64,000 nt of DNA, taken from Tragulus kanchil. Its lineage: Eukaryota > Chordata > Mammalia > Artiodactyla > Tragulidae. Every line of letters starts with the position of its first letter. The first letter of the stretch is position 1. Below are positions 31,254 through 43,797 of the stretch, one piece after another. Position numbers and translations under genes: made by a program. The stretch is from contig JAIOJX010000002.1 of NCBI GenBank assembly GCA_022376925.1, positions 39,332,501 to 39,396,500 of the forward strand, written 5' to 3'. The notes under the pieces are model-generated. The model worked only from the letters and a program-made list of their open reading frames with translations. It made no database searches and had not been told where the DNA came from.

Positions 31254-31353
31254 ACAGTGAGGAGAGGCATGTGGATATAACTGGAATGTCAAAGAAGTTT
31301 CTCCACTTTCAAAGCATAAATGCCACCTTTTTATTACTTGAATTATCACTTTC

Positions 31354-31529
31354 TTTTTTTAAATATTTATTTATTTATAGGCTGCTTTGGGTCCCAGCTG
31401 TGGCACAGGGACAGGAGTTGTAGCACATGGGATTAGCTGCCCTGTGGCATCTTTGTTCCCTGACCAGGGATCAGACCCCTGTCCCCAGCATTGGAAGGAT
31501 TTTTAACCACTGAACCACAAGGAAAGTCC
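31354..31529 (-). repeat. tRNA-derived SINE fragment, antisense
   Basis: A TTTA-rich tail, then 'ttccctgaccagggatcaga' and 'ccactgaaccacaaggaaag'. A diverged CHR-type SINE. Confidence 0.7.
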
Positions 31530-31603
31530 CCTCACTTTCTTTTCACTTAATATAACATGTTAGCGCTGCTCTGTCTTATAAATAACCACCCAAAGCTGTT
31601 TCC

Positions 31604-31740
31604 CAAGGAAAGTTCCTGGTGGTCCAATGGTTAGGACTCCACACTCTCACTGCTAAGGGTGTGGGTTTAGGCCTTGGCTGGGGAGCTAAAATCCTGCAAA
31701 CCACACACTGGCTATTAAAAAAAAAAAAAAAAAAAAAAAT
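31604..31740 (+). repeat. Short tRNA-derived SINE with poly(A) tail
   Basis: tRNA-like head 'gttcctggtggtccaatggt', a short body, then a run of more than 20 A at 31718-31739. Confidence 0.75.
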
Positions 31741-31748
31741 CAGTGGTA

Positions 31749-32069
31749 CAATTCTTCCATTTTTTGGTGGGGTGGGGAGGGAGGGGGACAGGTGGGCCAC
31801 TTCTATTGGTCCTTCATTTATCTATTTTCATCCATCTTTGTTCTTTGGCCCGTTGTGGGCCTCCCATCACGGTGGCCTCTGTTGTCTCAGAGCACCGGCT
31901 CTGGGCGCATGTGCTCCAGAGCTCCGGCTCGGTAATTGGACGCATTGGTCCAGCCGCTCCATGGCACATGGGATCTTCCCAGGCCAGGGATCGAACCGGC
32001 GCCCCTTGCACTGCAAGGCGGTGTCCTTACCCACTGGACCACCAAGGAAGCCCCAATTCTTCCATTTTT
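31749..32069 (-). repeat. tRNA-derived SINE, full length, with target-site duplication
   Basis: Element 31765-32053 on the minus strand, flanked by the 16-bp repeat caattcttccattttt (31749-31764 and 32054-32069). Confidence 0.88.
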
Positions 32070-33056
32070 ATGTATAAAGGCAGATGATGTCATAGGAGGT
32101 ATAAAGCAAAACCATGCTGATTTGTAGTGAGCAATACAGTTGCTAAGGGGGCAGAGTATACAGTTGGTTTTTGACTTCATGGTTCAGCTTTTCAATTACC
32201 CTGTGAAAGTGATATACATTCAGTAACATCTGCGCTCTGAGTCCTGGGTTTTGATCTTCTCCCAGCAGCCTGGTGTGGTGATGCTGCCCCAGTCCCCACG
32301 TGGTCTCCAAGGATCCACTGGCCTCCCTCGTGCTTTTCATGGTCAGTACAGCATTCCAGAAGTCTCATGAGATAGGCAACACTTTTCTAAAGTAAGTAGG
32401 CTTTGTGTCCAATGATCTTACCCACCTGTAGGCTAGTGTTTGTTGAGCATGTCTGAGGCAGGCAAAGTTCACCTAAGATGTCCATTAGGCTAGGTGTGTT
32501 GAATATTTTTTCCACTTAAAATATTTCGACTTATGGATGGGTTTATCAGGATATAATCCACTGTAAGATAAGAAAGATCTGTACTAACAGATGAAGCCTT
32601 TTTCTTGCTGGAAGTCACACCTTGACAGTCTCTAGGACTATTTTTTCAGATGACTAATTTTCCCTTTAAACTTTCTTTAATTTTACTCAAGTTCTAGCAT
32701 TGTCTGACTCCCTGCATGTGTTATCTGCAGCATGGATTAGAATATTCAAACTTAAATTAGAAATGCGCAGGTTATTTACAAAACTCTTGACAATTCAACA
32801 GTTTTGACATACCAGAATACCTGCAGAATGCTCACACTGCATATTCTATATTTGAAAATAATTACGGAGATTGTCATTAAAAGTTGATGATAAGAATGAA
32901 GTCCATTAAAGAATAATTTCCTAACAACCAAATGATTCTGTGTATCCAGGCACCAGAGAAATTGAAAGCTTAAATTGGGTTAAAAGGACAAAGTCACGTG
33001 TCTCTGCTGCACTCACGGTGTTGCTCAGGAGGCTGTGATTGCAAAGTGGAAGGTGA

Positions 33057-33189
33057 GTAGCCATTAGACAGTCGATGCATTAGTTACTTTGCCTATGTTT
33101 CTTTTTATTTTTTTTTTTTCAGTGTAGCCGTTAGACAGTCGATGCATTAGTTACTTTGCCTGTGTTTCCTTGTATTTTTTTTTTTCAGT
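33057..33189 (+). repeat. 66/67-bp tandem duplication
   Basis: Units 33057-33123 and 33124-33189 share gtagcc(a/g)ttagacagtc..., each ending in a T-tract and 'cagt'. They differ by a few substitutions and T-tract length. Confidence 0.9.
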
Positions 33190-33344
33190 GTTTGAGGACC
33201 TCATGTATTCGAGGTCCCATCATGACCAAATTGGGTGGCATGATCCTTTCTGGGAGCAGATTCTTCACTAAGTAAGAGGCAGCGCAGGCTGACCCTGTGA
33301 CCACAGGGCTTGTCAGACAAGGGACGTGTTGGCTGTTTCCTGCT

Positions 33345-33550
33345 GGCGTGCATGCTAAGTCACTTAAGTTGTGTCCGACTCTTGTGTGACCCCATGGACT
33401 GCAGCCCACCAGCCTCATCTGTCCATGGGATTCTCTAGGCAAGAATACTGGGGTGGGTTGCTGTTCCTTCTCCAGGGCATCTTCCCGACCCAGGGATCGA
33501 ACCTGTGTCTCCTGCATTGCAGGCTAATTCTTTACTGTCTGAAACACCAC
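33345..33550 (-). repeat. Bov-tA/Bov-A2 SINE
   Basis: Antisense copy: 'tgaccccatggactgcagcc', 'acccagggatcgaacctgtg', 'tttactgtctgaaacacc'. Confidence 0.88.
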
Positions 33551-33769
33551 TGTCAGAAATATAGAAAATGAATTATGAATAATTCAAAATAAAGATTCCT
33601 CAGGCAATCATGTAATTTCACTTTGCTTTCTGGATATTGGGCTAAAAGACATATTAAACTTCATATTCCTTTTTTTTTTTTTCCTGTTAGAATAAGTAGA
33701 CGTAATAGAATTTATAATAAAAACTGTCTGGCCCCCACTGCTACTGCCTGGCTTGGAGCTCCCTGCCAT

Positions 33770-34335
33770 CTTTGTCCTTATAAAGAGATGGAAAGTAAGT
33801 CAGGGAAAAGAATCCAAAGAATTCTACCAAAGCAAAAGCATTCGTGTCTCCCCTAAAAATAACATCTTGGGAAATGCCTATCTCTGGCCTCACAAACTCA
33901 GTCCTAGTCTCTGCTCACAGGATAAAGTGGAAAAGAAACAGAGTCCAGAAATAGACTCACATGTATACAGTCACCTGATTTACAACAAAGCCTCCACGGC
34001 CGTTCAGTGGAGAAAGGATGGTCTTTTTTAAAAACCTTTTATTTCGTATTGGCGTGTGGATGAGTTGCAATCTTGTGATAGTTCAGGTGGACAGCAAAGG
34101 GGCTCTGCCCTACTTACACATGGATCCATTCTCCATACACACACATGGGTCCGTTCTCCCCCAGACTCCCCTCCCATGCAGGCTGCTGCACAGCATCAAG
34201 CAGAGCTCCATGTGCTGTACAGTGGGTCCTTGTTGGCTATCCGTTTTAGATACAGCAGTGTGTGCACGTCCATTCAGACTCCCTAACTATCCCTTCCCAC
34301 ATCCTTCCCCCCTCCACCCCCGCCGGAACTGTTGG
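33770..34335 (+). repeat. L1 remnant (ORF2 end / 3' UTR), copy 1
   Basis: Decayed L1 ORF2-like sequence (ccagaaatagactcacatgt ... tggagaaaggatggtctttt), then an L1 3' UTR-like piece (gatagttcaggtggacagca ... tccatgtgctgtacagtg). It is repeated at about 34876-35440 by duplication 7. No intact frame. Confidence 0.65.
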
Positions 34336-34384
34336 TTCTAAGTGTATGAGTGGTCTTCTTTGGTTTTGTTTTGTTTTTTAAGAA

Positions 34385-34645
34385 ATGAATTTTATTTATT
34401 TATTTATTTATTCGTGGCTATTCTGGGTTTTCACTGCTGCCACAGGCTCTTCTTTAGTTGCAGGGAGTGGGGGCAACTCTCTAGTTGAGGTGAGCAGGCT
34501 TCTTGTTGCAGTGACTTCTCTTGTTGTGGAACTCGGGCTCTAGGGCATATGGGCTTCAGAAGTTGCAGCACATGGGCTCCATAGTGTGACTCTGAGGCTC
34601 TAGAGCATAGGCTCAATAATTGTGGCTCACAGGCTTAGTTGCAGC
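34385..34645 (-). repeat. CHR-type SINE, cut by duplication junction
   Basis: Antisense CHR SINE with a TTTATTTA tail; its tRNA-like end is missing here but present in the copy at 35491-35843. Confidence 0.75.
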
Positions 34646-35490
34646 ATTTTTGGAGACTATTAAACTTCATATATGAAAATGAATTATGAATAATTCAAAA
34701 TAAAGATTCCTCAGGCAATCATGTAATTTCACTTTGCTTTCTGGATATTGGGCTAAAAGACATATTAAACTTCATATTCCTTTTTTTTCCTGTTAGAATA
34801 AGTAGACGTAATAGAATTTATAATAAAAACTGTCTGGCCCCCACTGCTACTGCCTGGCTTGGAGCTCCCTGCCATCTTTGTCCTTATAAAGAGATGGAAA
34901 GTAAGTCAGGGAAAAGAATCCAAAGAATTCTACCAAAGCAAAAGCATTCGTGTCTCCCCTAAAAATAACATCTTGGGAAATGCCTATCTCTGGCCTCACA
35001 AACTCAGTCCTAGTCTCTGCTCACAGGATAAAGTGGAAAAGAAACAGAGTCCAGAAATAGACTCACATGTATACAGTCACCTGATTTACAACAAAGCCTC
35101 CACGGCCGTTCAGTGGAGAAAGGATGGTCTTTTTTAAAAACCTTTTATTTCGTATTGGCGTGTGGATGAGTTGCAATCTTGTGATAGTTCAGGTGGACAG
35201 CAAAGGGGCTCTGCCCTACTTACACATGGATCCATTCTCCATACACACACATGGGTCCGTTCTCCCCCAGACTCCCCTCCCATGCAGGCTGCTGCACAGC
35301 ATCAAGCAGAGCTCCATGTGCTGTACAGTGGGTCCTTGTTGGCTATCCGTTTTAGATACAGCAGTGTGTGCACGTCCATTCAGACTCCCTAACTATCCCT
35401 TCCCACATCCTTCCCCCCTCCACCCCCGCCGGAACTGTTGGTTCTAAGTGTATGAGTGGTCTTCTTTGGTTTTGTTTTGTTTTTTAAGAA

Positions 35491-35843
35491 ATGAATTTTA
35501 TTTATTTATTTATTTATTCGTGGCTATTCTGGGTTTTCACTGCTGCCACAGGCTCTTCTTTAGTTGCAGGGAGTGGGGGCAACTCTCTAGTTGAGGTGAG
35601 CAGGCTTCTTGTTGCAGTGACTTCTCTTGTTGTGGAACTCGGGCTCTAGGGCATATGGGCTTCAGAAGTTGCAGCACATGGGCTCCATAGTGTGACTCTG
35701 AGGCTCTAGAGCATAGGCTCAATAATTGTGGCTCACAGGCTTAGTTGCTCCGCAGCATGTGGAATCTTCCTGGAACAGGGACTGAACCCATGTCTCCTGC
35801 ATTGGCAGGCGAACTCTTCACCACTGAGCCACCAGGGAAGGCC
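35491..35843 (-). repeat. CHR-type SINE, complete copy
   Basis: Same element as 34385-34645, running on to 'ctgagccaccagggaaggcc'. Confidence 0.8.
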
Positions 35844-35879
35844 TGTGAGTGGTCTTCTTAATAAAAGGTCCCATATGGG

Positions 35880-36500
35880 AAATAGATGCACCGTGGCCTT
35901 GACTGCAGGTTATGCACAAAATGTATTTGAAACACACAAAGTATTCAAAATGGATCATAAAATTAAATGTAAAAGGCAAAACAATAAAGCTTTTAGGAAA
36001 AACACTATAGAAAAATATCCTTTTTTCTCCTCTGGGGAAGGACTAAGAAAACACCAGTTAAAAGAAAAGATTGAGGACTTCCCTGGTGGTCCAGTGGGTA
36101 AAGAGTTCACCTTGCAGTGCAAGGGGAACCGGTGTGATCCCTGGCCCGGGAAGATCCCATGTGCCGTGGAGAGGCTGGACCAGTGTGTCCAATTAGAGCC
36201 AGAGTTCTGGAGTGCATGCATCCTGAGCCAGTGCTCTGAAACAACTGAGGCCACTGCAATGGGAGGCCCACACAGGCTAAAGAATAAAGATGGATGGAAA
36301 ATAAAATTTAAAAAAAACAAACAAACTCACAGTATAAAAGAGAAAAGATTGAGTGAGATGTTGGATTTCATTGAAACTAAGAACTAGTGTTCATCAAACA
36401 AACAAACCCTTAGGGTAAAAAGGCAATTCAAAGATTGGGGAAGATATTTGCAATAGTTGCATCTAATAAAGGACTAGTACTAGATCATATAAAGACCCAC
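35880..36500 (+). repeat. L1 ORF2 remnant interrupted by a SINE
   Basis: 'aaagtattcaaaatggatca', 'aaaacaataaagctttta' and, past the SINE at 36064-36353, 'gaagatatttgcaatagttg' are typical of the L1 ORF2 3' end. The frame is broken; part of an open frame here (to 36387) is L1/SINE read-through. Confidence 0.7.
36064..36353 (+). repeat. tRNA-derived SINE with target-site duplication, inside L1
   Basis: Sense ~330-bp-family SINE (shorter 3' part) with the 12-bp repeat gaaaagattgag at 36064-36075 and 36342-36353. It inserted into the L1 remnant, so it is younger. Confidence 0.87.
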
Positions 36501-36602
36501 ATGTGGGTGAACTGTCGCTTCAGTCGAATCATCAGGTGTATAAAAAGTATAATTAGGTGTCTTAATAAGTTCAGTACTATTGGAACAATCTGGTCAAACT
36601 TG

Positions 36603-36719
36603 GATTTTTTAAAAAATTTGGCCGCACCGTGTGGCATGCAGGGTCTTAGTTCCCCAATCAGGAATCAAACCCATGGCCCTGCACTGAGTCCTACCTAGAG
36701 GACCACCAGGGAAGGCCCT
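36603..36719 (-). repeat. tRNA-derived SINE fragment
   Basis: Antisense: 'ttggccgcaccgtgtggcat', 'ttccccaatcaggaatcaaa', 'aggaccaccagggaaggccc'. Confidence 0.75.
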
Positions 36720-37287
36720 TCTCAAACTTGGATTAATCTGTCAGGATGGGTTGTTAGGGCAGTGCCCTTAAAGAGTTTGGGACACTGCCCTTTTCCAACC
36801 ATCAGATTTCCTGAACTTAAGGACCAGTTATCGCTGGCTGGTCTGCTAAACTCCTGGCTGTCAGGCGGCTGCTGTTCCAGGGGCTTCAGGTGCTGCAGTA
36901 AATGCACCGGGTGGCTTGGCCCAGGCTGCCTTGTTTGCTCCGTCCTTGGGAGTTTCGTCCAGGCATCATCCTCCAGGCTTGGCTTGGCTCCACTGGCTAC
37001 CACCTTCCTGAGGAAGGAGGCCTGGAAGGCAGAGGTGGTTTGCAGCCTGTTCCTATGGTCCAACTCATGGAGGCCAGGGCAACACCCCCAGAATGGGGTC
37101 CCGGAGTTTAAACATCATAGACGCCCGCACTTGTCCTCCGTGGCCAAAGCATGCTGCGTGTACAAGGCTAACACTGACCACATCCAAGGTACGTCTGTTT
37201 TCTGCATGTCCTGTGTTGTTCATGAACAATTTTTAAATCACCGTATATTTAAGATCGAAATTGTTTTCTTAAGTAATTTTGTGGATT

Positions 37288-37659
37288 AGTTTTATTCTTT
37301 TTTTTTTTAATTTTTTTTTTTTTTTTTTTAAGATTTCTTTGTTTATTTATTTTGGGCGGGAGTTGGTTTGTGGAGGGAGGGAGCGGGCAGGCCACTTCCA
37401 CTGGTCCCTCATTTCTCCATTTTCATCCGTCTTTGTTCTCTGGCTCCTGTGGGCCTCCCATCGCGGTGGCCTCTGTTGTCGCAGAGCGCTGGCTCTGGGC
37501 GCATGCGCTCCAGAGCTCCGGCTCGGTAATTGGACACATCAGTCCAGCCGCTCCGCGGCACGTGGGATCCTCTCAGGCCAGGGATCAAACCGGCACCCCT
37601 TGCACTGCAAGGCAGTGTCCCTACCCACTGGACCACGAGGGGAAGCCCCAGTTTTATTC
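37288..37659 (-). repeat. tRNA-derived SINE, full length, with target-site duplication
   Basis: Element 37298-37649 on the minus strand, flanked by the 10-bp repeat agttttattc (37288-37297, 37650-37659). Confidence 0.88.
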
Positions 37660-37832
37660 ATTTATGTATGTCTGGCTGTGCCGGGTCTTCACTGACGCAC
37701 GGGCTTTCCTCTCGCTGCGGCAAGCGGGGGCTGCTTTTCCTGTGCTGCTCGGGCTTCTCCTTGGGGCCTTCTCTCGGGGTGGAGTGCACGTTCCAGGGTG
37801 TGAGGGCTTCCATAGCTGTGGCGCAGGGGCTT
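37660..37832 (-). repeat. CHR-type SINE fragment
   Basis: Antisense: 'gctgtgccgggtcttcactg', 'tctcgctgcggcaagcgggg'. The tRNA-like end is missing. Confidence 0.7.
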
Positions 37833-38894
37833 AGCTGTGACAGTGGTGATGTTAGTAATAATAGCCAAGCTTCTAGCTTACGGGGACATCACCGTTGAAC
37901 GGTATTTTCATACAAGAAGATGTCATTCAGTGCTTCCAAGACGAGTGTGTATTTGTTTTTTAATTCTGATTTCTTCTAAAAGCCTGAAGATCAATGTGCA
38001 AAAAGTCCTTAAATGTACCGTCTAAGGTATATTCACCTGGACGTACAAAAAGGCCTCAACACCAATTGCTAACATCCTTGAAAAGAAAAAAAAGCTCAAG
38101 TTTTAGCAACAGAAACAAGACCCTGTGACTGAGAGGCGCCTTCTCTGCTGATTTCAAACCCTAGCCCTCACCGAGTGTCTAAGCCCTCTAATAGGACAAT
38201 AAGGCATGGATACGTGAAAGGACATTTAGAGTTTGAGTGACACACTTGGGAAACACATATTATTACTGACCATCTGCTCTTGTAAAATGGGCCTGGACGT
38301 GTTTCCTGGTGGCAGAAGGTGAAATCAGGCATGGTCTCAGAATTGTTGGGGACAGTCCCACTGAGAACAGTGATCGCCATCCTGCCAGAGTGAGTTCCAC
38401 GGTGTTTCCATGGTGGGTCATCAAGTTCACGAAACTCTGTTTCCTCTGGTCTGCTTGACGTTGGTGAGTGCCCGTAACAAAGGTGGCAACTGCTATAATA
38501 ATTTAGGGCACCGAAACAGCATGTGTGTGACTCTAGCCTCATTTCTTGGAAATCAGGTAATATTTACATGTAGAGTGCAGCAAGCCTATTTATTGTACCT
38601 CTAAGCTTCAATCTCTTTGAGTTGAGGAATAATGGATGAAAAATCTAATATAAACATGTAATTTTCAACTCCCCAGATTGTATTCATACAATAGATATTT
38701 GATGCAGTCCTTCCTACAATGAATGACTTAAAATCTGTTTTCTTCATTAGTAGGCAACTTTTGGAAAGTCAAAATGTAATAGATGATTTCTTTGGCATAT
38801 GAGTGTTTCCATTGTGATTTGGATACAAAGCATGAATTCAAATATTTGCTTGGCTTCAGTGTTCTAAAATTCAAACCTGTTATAATTAATCCAC

Positions 38895-39230
38895 CCCATA
38901 GACTGCAGCATACCAGGCTTCTCTGTCCTCCACCATCTCCCAGAGTGTGTTCAAATTCATGTCCATTGAGTCAGTGATGCCATCCAACCATCTCATCCTC
39001 TGTTGCCTCCTTCTCTTCCTTCCCTTAATCTTTCCCAGCATCAGGGTCTTTCTTAGTGAGGCATCTCTTGACATCAGGTGTCCAAAGTATTAGAGCTTCA
39101 GCTTCAGCATCAGTCCTTCCAATGAATATTCAGGGCTGATTTCCTTTAGGATTGATGGTTTTGCTCTCTTTGCAGTCCAAGGGACTCTCAAGAGTCTTCT
39201 CCAGCACCCCAGTTTGAAAGGATCAGTTAG
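38895..39230 (-). repeat. BovB-derived ART2A-like element, copy 1
   Basis: Antisense: 'tgtccattgagtcagtgatg', 'gatgccatccaaccatctca', 'ccttccaatgaatattcagg'. It recurs at 40004-40339, and its last 60 bp again at 41455-41517. Confidence 0.85.
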
Positions 39231-40003
39231 GGTTGTTTAAAATCATAAGCGATCAGAGACCACCAAGGCCATCATCCACCAATGCCTAAAACAACGCTTC
39301 TTGTCTGTAGCATATATGATTTTCCTGGGTTATGCACTTGACGTTTGGATTGCTCAGAGATGGAAGACTTCACTACCACTCGGGACAGAGCTGGAAAGAT
39401 GTGAATATTCAAGGCTGGTGGCAGAAGGTGAAATCTGGCATGGTCTCAGAATTGTTGGGGACAGTCCCACTGAGAACAGTGATCGCCATCCTGCCAGAGT
39501 GAGTTCCACGGTGTTTCCATGGTGGGTCATCAAGTTCACGAAACTCTGTTTCCTCTGGTCTGCTTGACGTTGGTGAGTGCCCGTAACAAAGGTGGCAACT
39601 GCTATAATAATTTAGGGCACCGAAACAGCATGTGTGTGACTCTAGCCTCATTTCTTGGAAATCAGGTAATATTTACATGTAGAGTGCAGCAAGCCTATTT
39701 ATTGTACCTCTAAGCTTCAATCTCTTTGAGTTGAGGAATAATGGATGAAAAATCTAATATAAACATGTAATTTTCAACTCCCCAGATTGTATTCATACAA
39801 TAGATATTTGATGCAGTCCTTCCTACAATGAATGACTTAAAATCTGTTTTCTTCATTAGTAGGCAACTTTTGGAAAGTCAAAATGTAATAGATGATTTCT
39901 TTGGCATATGAGTGTTTCCATTGTGATTTGGATACAAAGCATGAATTCAAATATTTGCTTGGCTTCAGTGTTCTAAAATTCAAACCTGTTATAATTAATC
40001 CAC

Positions 40004-40339
40004 CCCATAGACTGCAGCATACCAGGCTTCTCTGTCCTCCACCATCTCCCAGAGTGTGTTCAAATTCATGTCCATTGAGTCAGTGATGCCATCCAACCAT
40101 CTCATCCTCTGTTGCCTCCTTCTCTTCCTTCCCTTAATCTTTCCCAGCATCAGGGTCTTTCTTAGTGAGGCATCTCTTGACATCAGGTGTCCAAAGTATT
40201 AGAGCTTCAGCTTCAGCATCAGTCCTTCCAATGAATATTCAGGGCTGATTTCCTTTAGGATTGATGGTTTTGCTCTCTTTGCAGTCCAAGGGACTCTCAA
40301 GAGTCTTCTCCAGCACCCCAGTTTGAAAGGATCAGTTAG
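40004..40339 (-). repeat. BovB-derived ART2A-like element, copy 2
   Basis: Same element as 38895-39230, copied by duplication 8. Confidence 0.85.
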
Positions 40340-42637
40340 GGTTGTTTAAAATCATAAGCGATCAGAGACCACCAAGGCCATCATCCACCAATGCCTAAAA
40401 CAACGCTTCTTGTCTGTAGCATATATGATTTTCCTGGGTTATGCACTTGACGTTTGGATTGCTCCAGAGATGGAAGACTTCACTACCACTCGGGACAGAG
40501 CTGGAAAGATGTGAATATTCACTGAAGAGTGATATCTGAGCAGAGCAGGGAATGAATGTCTCAGACTAAAGTCTGACGCTCAGCGCTGAGGTTCTTGGCA
40601 TGGTGGGAGATGCAGGACTGCCTCCCCAGGGTGACAGAAAGGAACAAGGCTCCTCAGCAGTCACACGGCTCAAGGGACAGACACACTGCCATCCCTCCAG
40701 ACATTTTCAATCTCCCCAAAGAGAACTGCAGGTGAGAGGCGGAGCCTAGAAGGAGTGTCTTGTCAGGTGAGATGTCCATGACGTGACCCTGGGATTTAAC
40801 TGTGAAGGTGAGGCTGTGTGAAGGCATGCTTTGTGAGGAACATGGAGCTCAGGTTCTCGCCCCAGGCTGGGAGGGCAGGACCAGCCCGCAGATGCTCCAG
40901 AAAGACACTGAGCAGCTGGGAGGAAGAGAGCAGCCATAAAACAGAAAGTAACTAATTCCCTCATAAAACCGTCAAAACCGCCTTTTTGGACGGTTGGGTT
41001 TAAGTAATCGTATTAATCACCTCATGGGATTTACCAGAAGCTTAGCAGGTACATAAGGTCCCTTTTTTCCTTAAAGGGTTTGGATTCATTTTATAGTTAA
41101 GACTGCTTAAGAAGATAGAAGACAGAACTTTAAACAAACTTTACAGTACGTTTAACGAGCGCCGCCTCCCCGGAGGGCTGGAGAGTCTCCTCCTCAGGGT
41201 GTTCTCAGACAGTGCTCGAGCTCACTCAGAAAGCATTCATTAACTTGTGGCACAGAGTCCATTCATAAGAAATAAACCAGTCCATGAATGGTTTATTTAA
41301 AGCCATAAATAATATTTCTATCTATATACCTCAAATAAGATTTTTTAAGGAAAATGAGTATTCTTTCTGCTGCTAAATAGGTAGAATAAAATCAGAAACA
41401 GTAAGTAAGCTGATAGCCCTCTGGGGCAATAGTCACTTCCATTGTTCTTACATTTTGCAGTCCAAGGGACTCTCAAGAGTCTTCTCCAGCACCCCAGTTT
41501 GAAAGGATCAGTTAGGGTTGTTTAAAATCATAAGCGATCAGAGACCACCAAGGCCATCATCCACCAATGCCTAAAACAACGCTTCTTGTCTGTAGCATAT
41601 ATGATTTTCCTGGGTTATGCACTTGACGTTTGGATTGCTCCAGAGATGGAAGACTTCACTACCACTCGGGACAGAGCTGGAAAGATGTGAATATTCACTG
41701 AAGAGTGATATCTGAGCAGAGCAGGGAATGAATGTCTCAGACTAAAGTCTGACGCTCAGCGCTGAGGTTCTTGGCATGGTGGGAGATGCAGGACTGCCTC
41801 CCCAGGGTGACAGAAAGGAACAAGGCTCCTCAGCAGTCACACGGCTCAAGGGACAGACACACTGCCATCCCTCCAGACATTTTCAATCTCCCCAAAGAGA
41901 ACTGCAGGTGAGAGGCGGAGCCTAGAAGGAGTGTCTTGTCAGGTGAGATGTCCATGACGTGACCCTGGGATTTAACTGTGAAGGTGAGGCTGTGTGAAGG
42001 CATGCTTTGTGAGGAACATGGAGCTCAGGTTCTCGCCCCAGGCTGGGAGGGCAGGACCAGCCCGCAGATGCTCCAGAAAGACACTGAGCAGCTGGGAGGA
42101 AGAGAGCAGCCATAAAACAGAAAGTAACTAATTCCCTCATAAAACCGTCAAAACCGCCTTTTTGGACGGTTGGGTTTAAGTAATCGTATTAATCACCTCA
42201 TGGGATTTACCAGAAGCTTAGCAGGTACATAAGGTCCCTTTTTTCCTTAAAGGGTTTGGATTCATTTTATAGTTAAGACTGCTTAAGAAGATAGAAGACA
42301 GAACTTTAAACAAACTTTACAGTACGTTTAACGAGCGCCGCCTCCCCGGAGGGCTGGAGAGTCTCCTCCTCAGGGTGTTCTCAGACAGTGCTCGAGCTCA
42401 CTCAGAAAGCATTCATTAACTTGTGGCACAGAGTCCATTCATAAGAAATAAACCAGTCCATGAATGGTTTATTTAAAGCCATAAATAATATTTCTATCTA
42501 TATACCTCAAATAAGATTTTTTAAGGAAAATGAGTATTCTTTCTGCTGCTAAATAGGTAGAATAAAATCAGAAACAGTAAGTAAGCTGATAGCCCTCTGG
42601 GGCAATGTAGTCACTTCCCCATTGTTCTTATCATTTT
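40278..42637 (+). repeat. Duplication 9: ~1.18-kb direct copies
   Basis: Copy 1 is 40278-41454 and copy 2 is 41455-42637. Copy 1's tail has small deletions (gcaatagtcacttccattg for gcaatgtagtcacttcc ccattg). It chains with duplication 8, so about 243 bp occur three times. Confidence 0.95.
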
Positions 42638-42862
42638 AAAGCATTTTAATCTAAGTAGAATGTAGTATTTTTTCAGAGGAATCAAGCAACGAGAGGGCCT
42701 TTCCTCCATGGCTCGCTGCTAAGGATAATAATAGAGGAGATTTTCATGGCTCATCATAACAAAGGGTATTTATATCAGCTATTGTAGTTGAAATAAAAAT
42801 GCTCCCCTGCATTGTGACTTCTGGGAGACTCTTCCAGTTTATGGCCTTCATGAACATGAAGG

Positions 42863-43071
42863 TGTGAGTGTTGGTCATTCAGTCGTGTCTGACTCTTTGG
42901 GACCCCATGGACTGCAGCCTGTCAGGCTCCTCTGTTCATGGGGATTCTCAGGCAAGAAGACTGGAGTGGGACGCATTCTTTTCTCCAGGGAATCTTCCTA
43001 ACCCAGGGATAGATCCCAGGTCCCCTGCATTGCAGGCAGATTCTTTACCATCCGAACCACCAGGGAAGCCA
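42863..43071 (-). repeat. Bov-tA/Bov-A2 SINE
   Basis: Antisense: 'cagtcgtgtctgactctttg', 'catggactgcagcctgtcag', 'ccgaaccaccagggaagcc'. Confidence 0.9.
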
Positions 43072-43797
43072 TTATGAATGTGATTTCTGATTTCGTAGAA
43101 ACCCCAGGGTTGGCGTGGAAGAGTCGACTCGGTGAATTCTAGCCGAGGGAGCTCCTTTAGCAGCAACTGTCGTGACAGCCGTAACTTAGGGCAGCAGGCG
43201 CAGAGCTCAGAGAGACGGGGAGGGCTTGGGAGGCGGACAGAAAGCACAACGCAGGGGTGGAAAGAGAAATCAGGCATTTGGGGCAATTTATGGCCTTGCT
43301 GGTCTAATCATCTGTCCAGAAATTAAGTCACCACTGCCACCTAATGGTGAGTAAGCTGCCCATTCTAACATCATCTTGCACAAAACTAAACGGGCAGGAA
43401 TACTGTTGATTTCTCTCACTTGGTCCAGTTAGCCCACTCCAAAATATGTATTGAGCTCCGTTCAAAGCAGCCAGGAGAGTGAATGGTAAATGTCCTGTTT
43501 CCAGGCTGGAAAAATTAAGATACGGTTTCTGGGATAAGATATGCAAGACAGCTGATTGCTCATCTGTTTAAGCATGACATGAGGTCCCAGGCAAGAGCCC
43601 TCTGTGATCACTTCCTTAAAAGGAGAAGCTCATACCTATGCAAAGAAAGGAGAAGCAGGTTCCCCTCAGGTCACACAGCAATGAAAGGTAGAGCTGAGAT
43701 TTGCATCCAGGTTGACGGGGAAGCTCATTTTCTGGAAGTGCCACATTAGATTGTTCCTTATATTATACTTCTTTTTTAAGGTTTAATGGTCTTTACA

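Larger units (their letters stand above)
33564..35765 (+). repeat. Duplication 7: ~1.1-kb direct copies
   Basis: Copy 1 is about 33564-34655 and copy 2 is 34675-35765. The T-tract near 33670 is shorter in copy 2 (near 34780), and copy 1's tail is broken (gttgcagcattttt for gttgctccgcagcatgtgg). Confidence 0.94.
38306..40520 (+). repeat. Duplication 8: ~1.1-kb direct copies
   Basis: Copy 1 is 38306-39414 and copy 2 is 39415-40520. Copy 2's head has a substitution (aaatctggc) and copy 1's tail lost a C (gctcagag for gctccagag). Confidence 0.95.

Noticed and set aside
35728..36387. 219-codon + frame
   Set aside because: Composed of CHR SINE, L1 ORF2 remnant and another SINE in sequence; no single gene.
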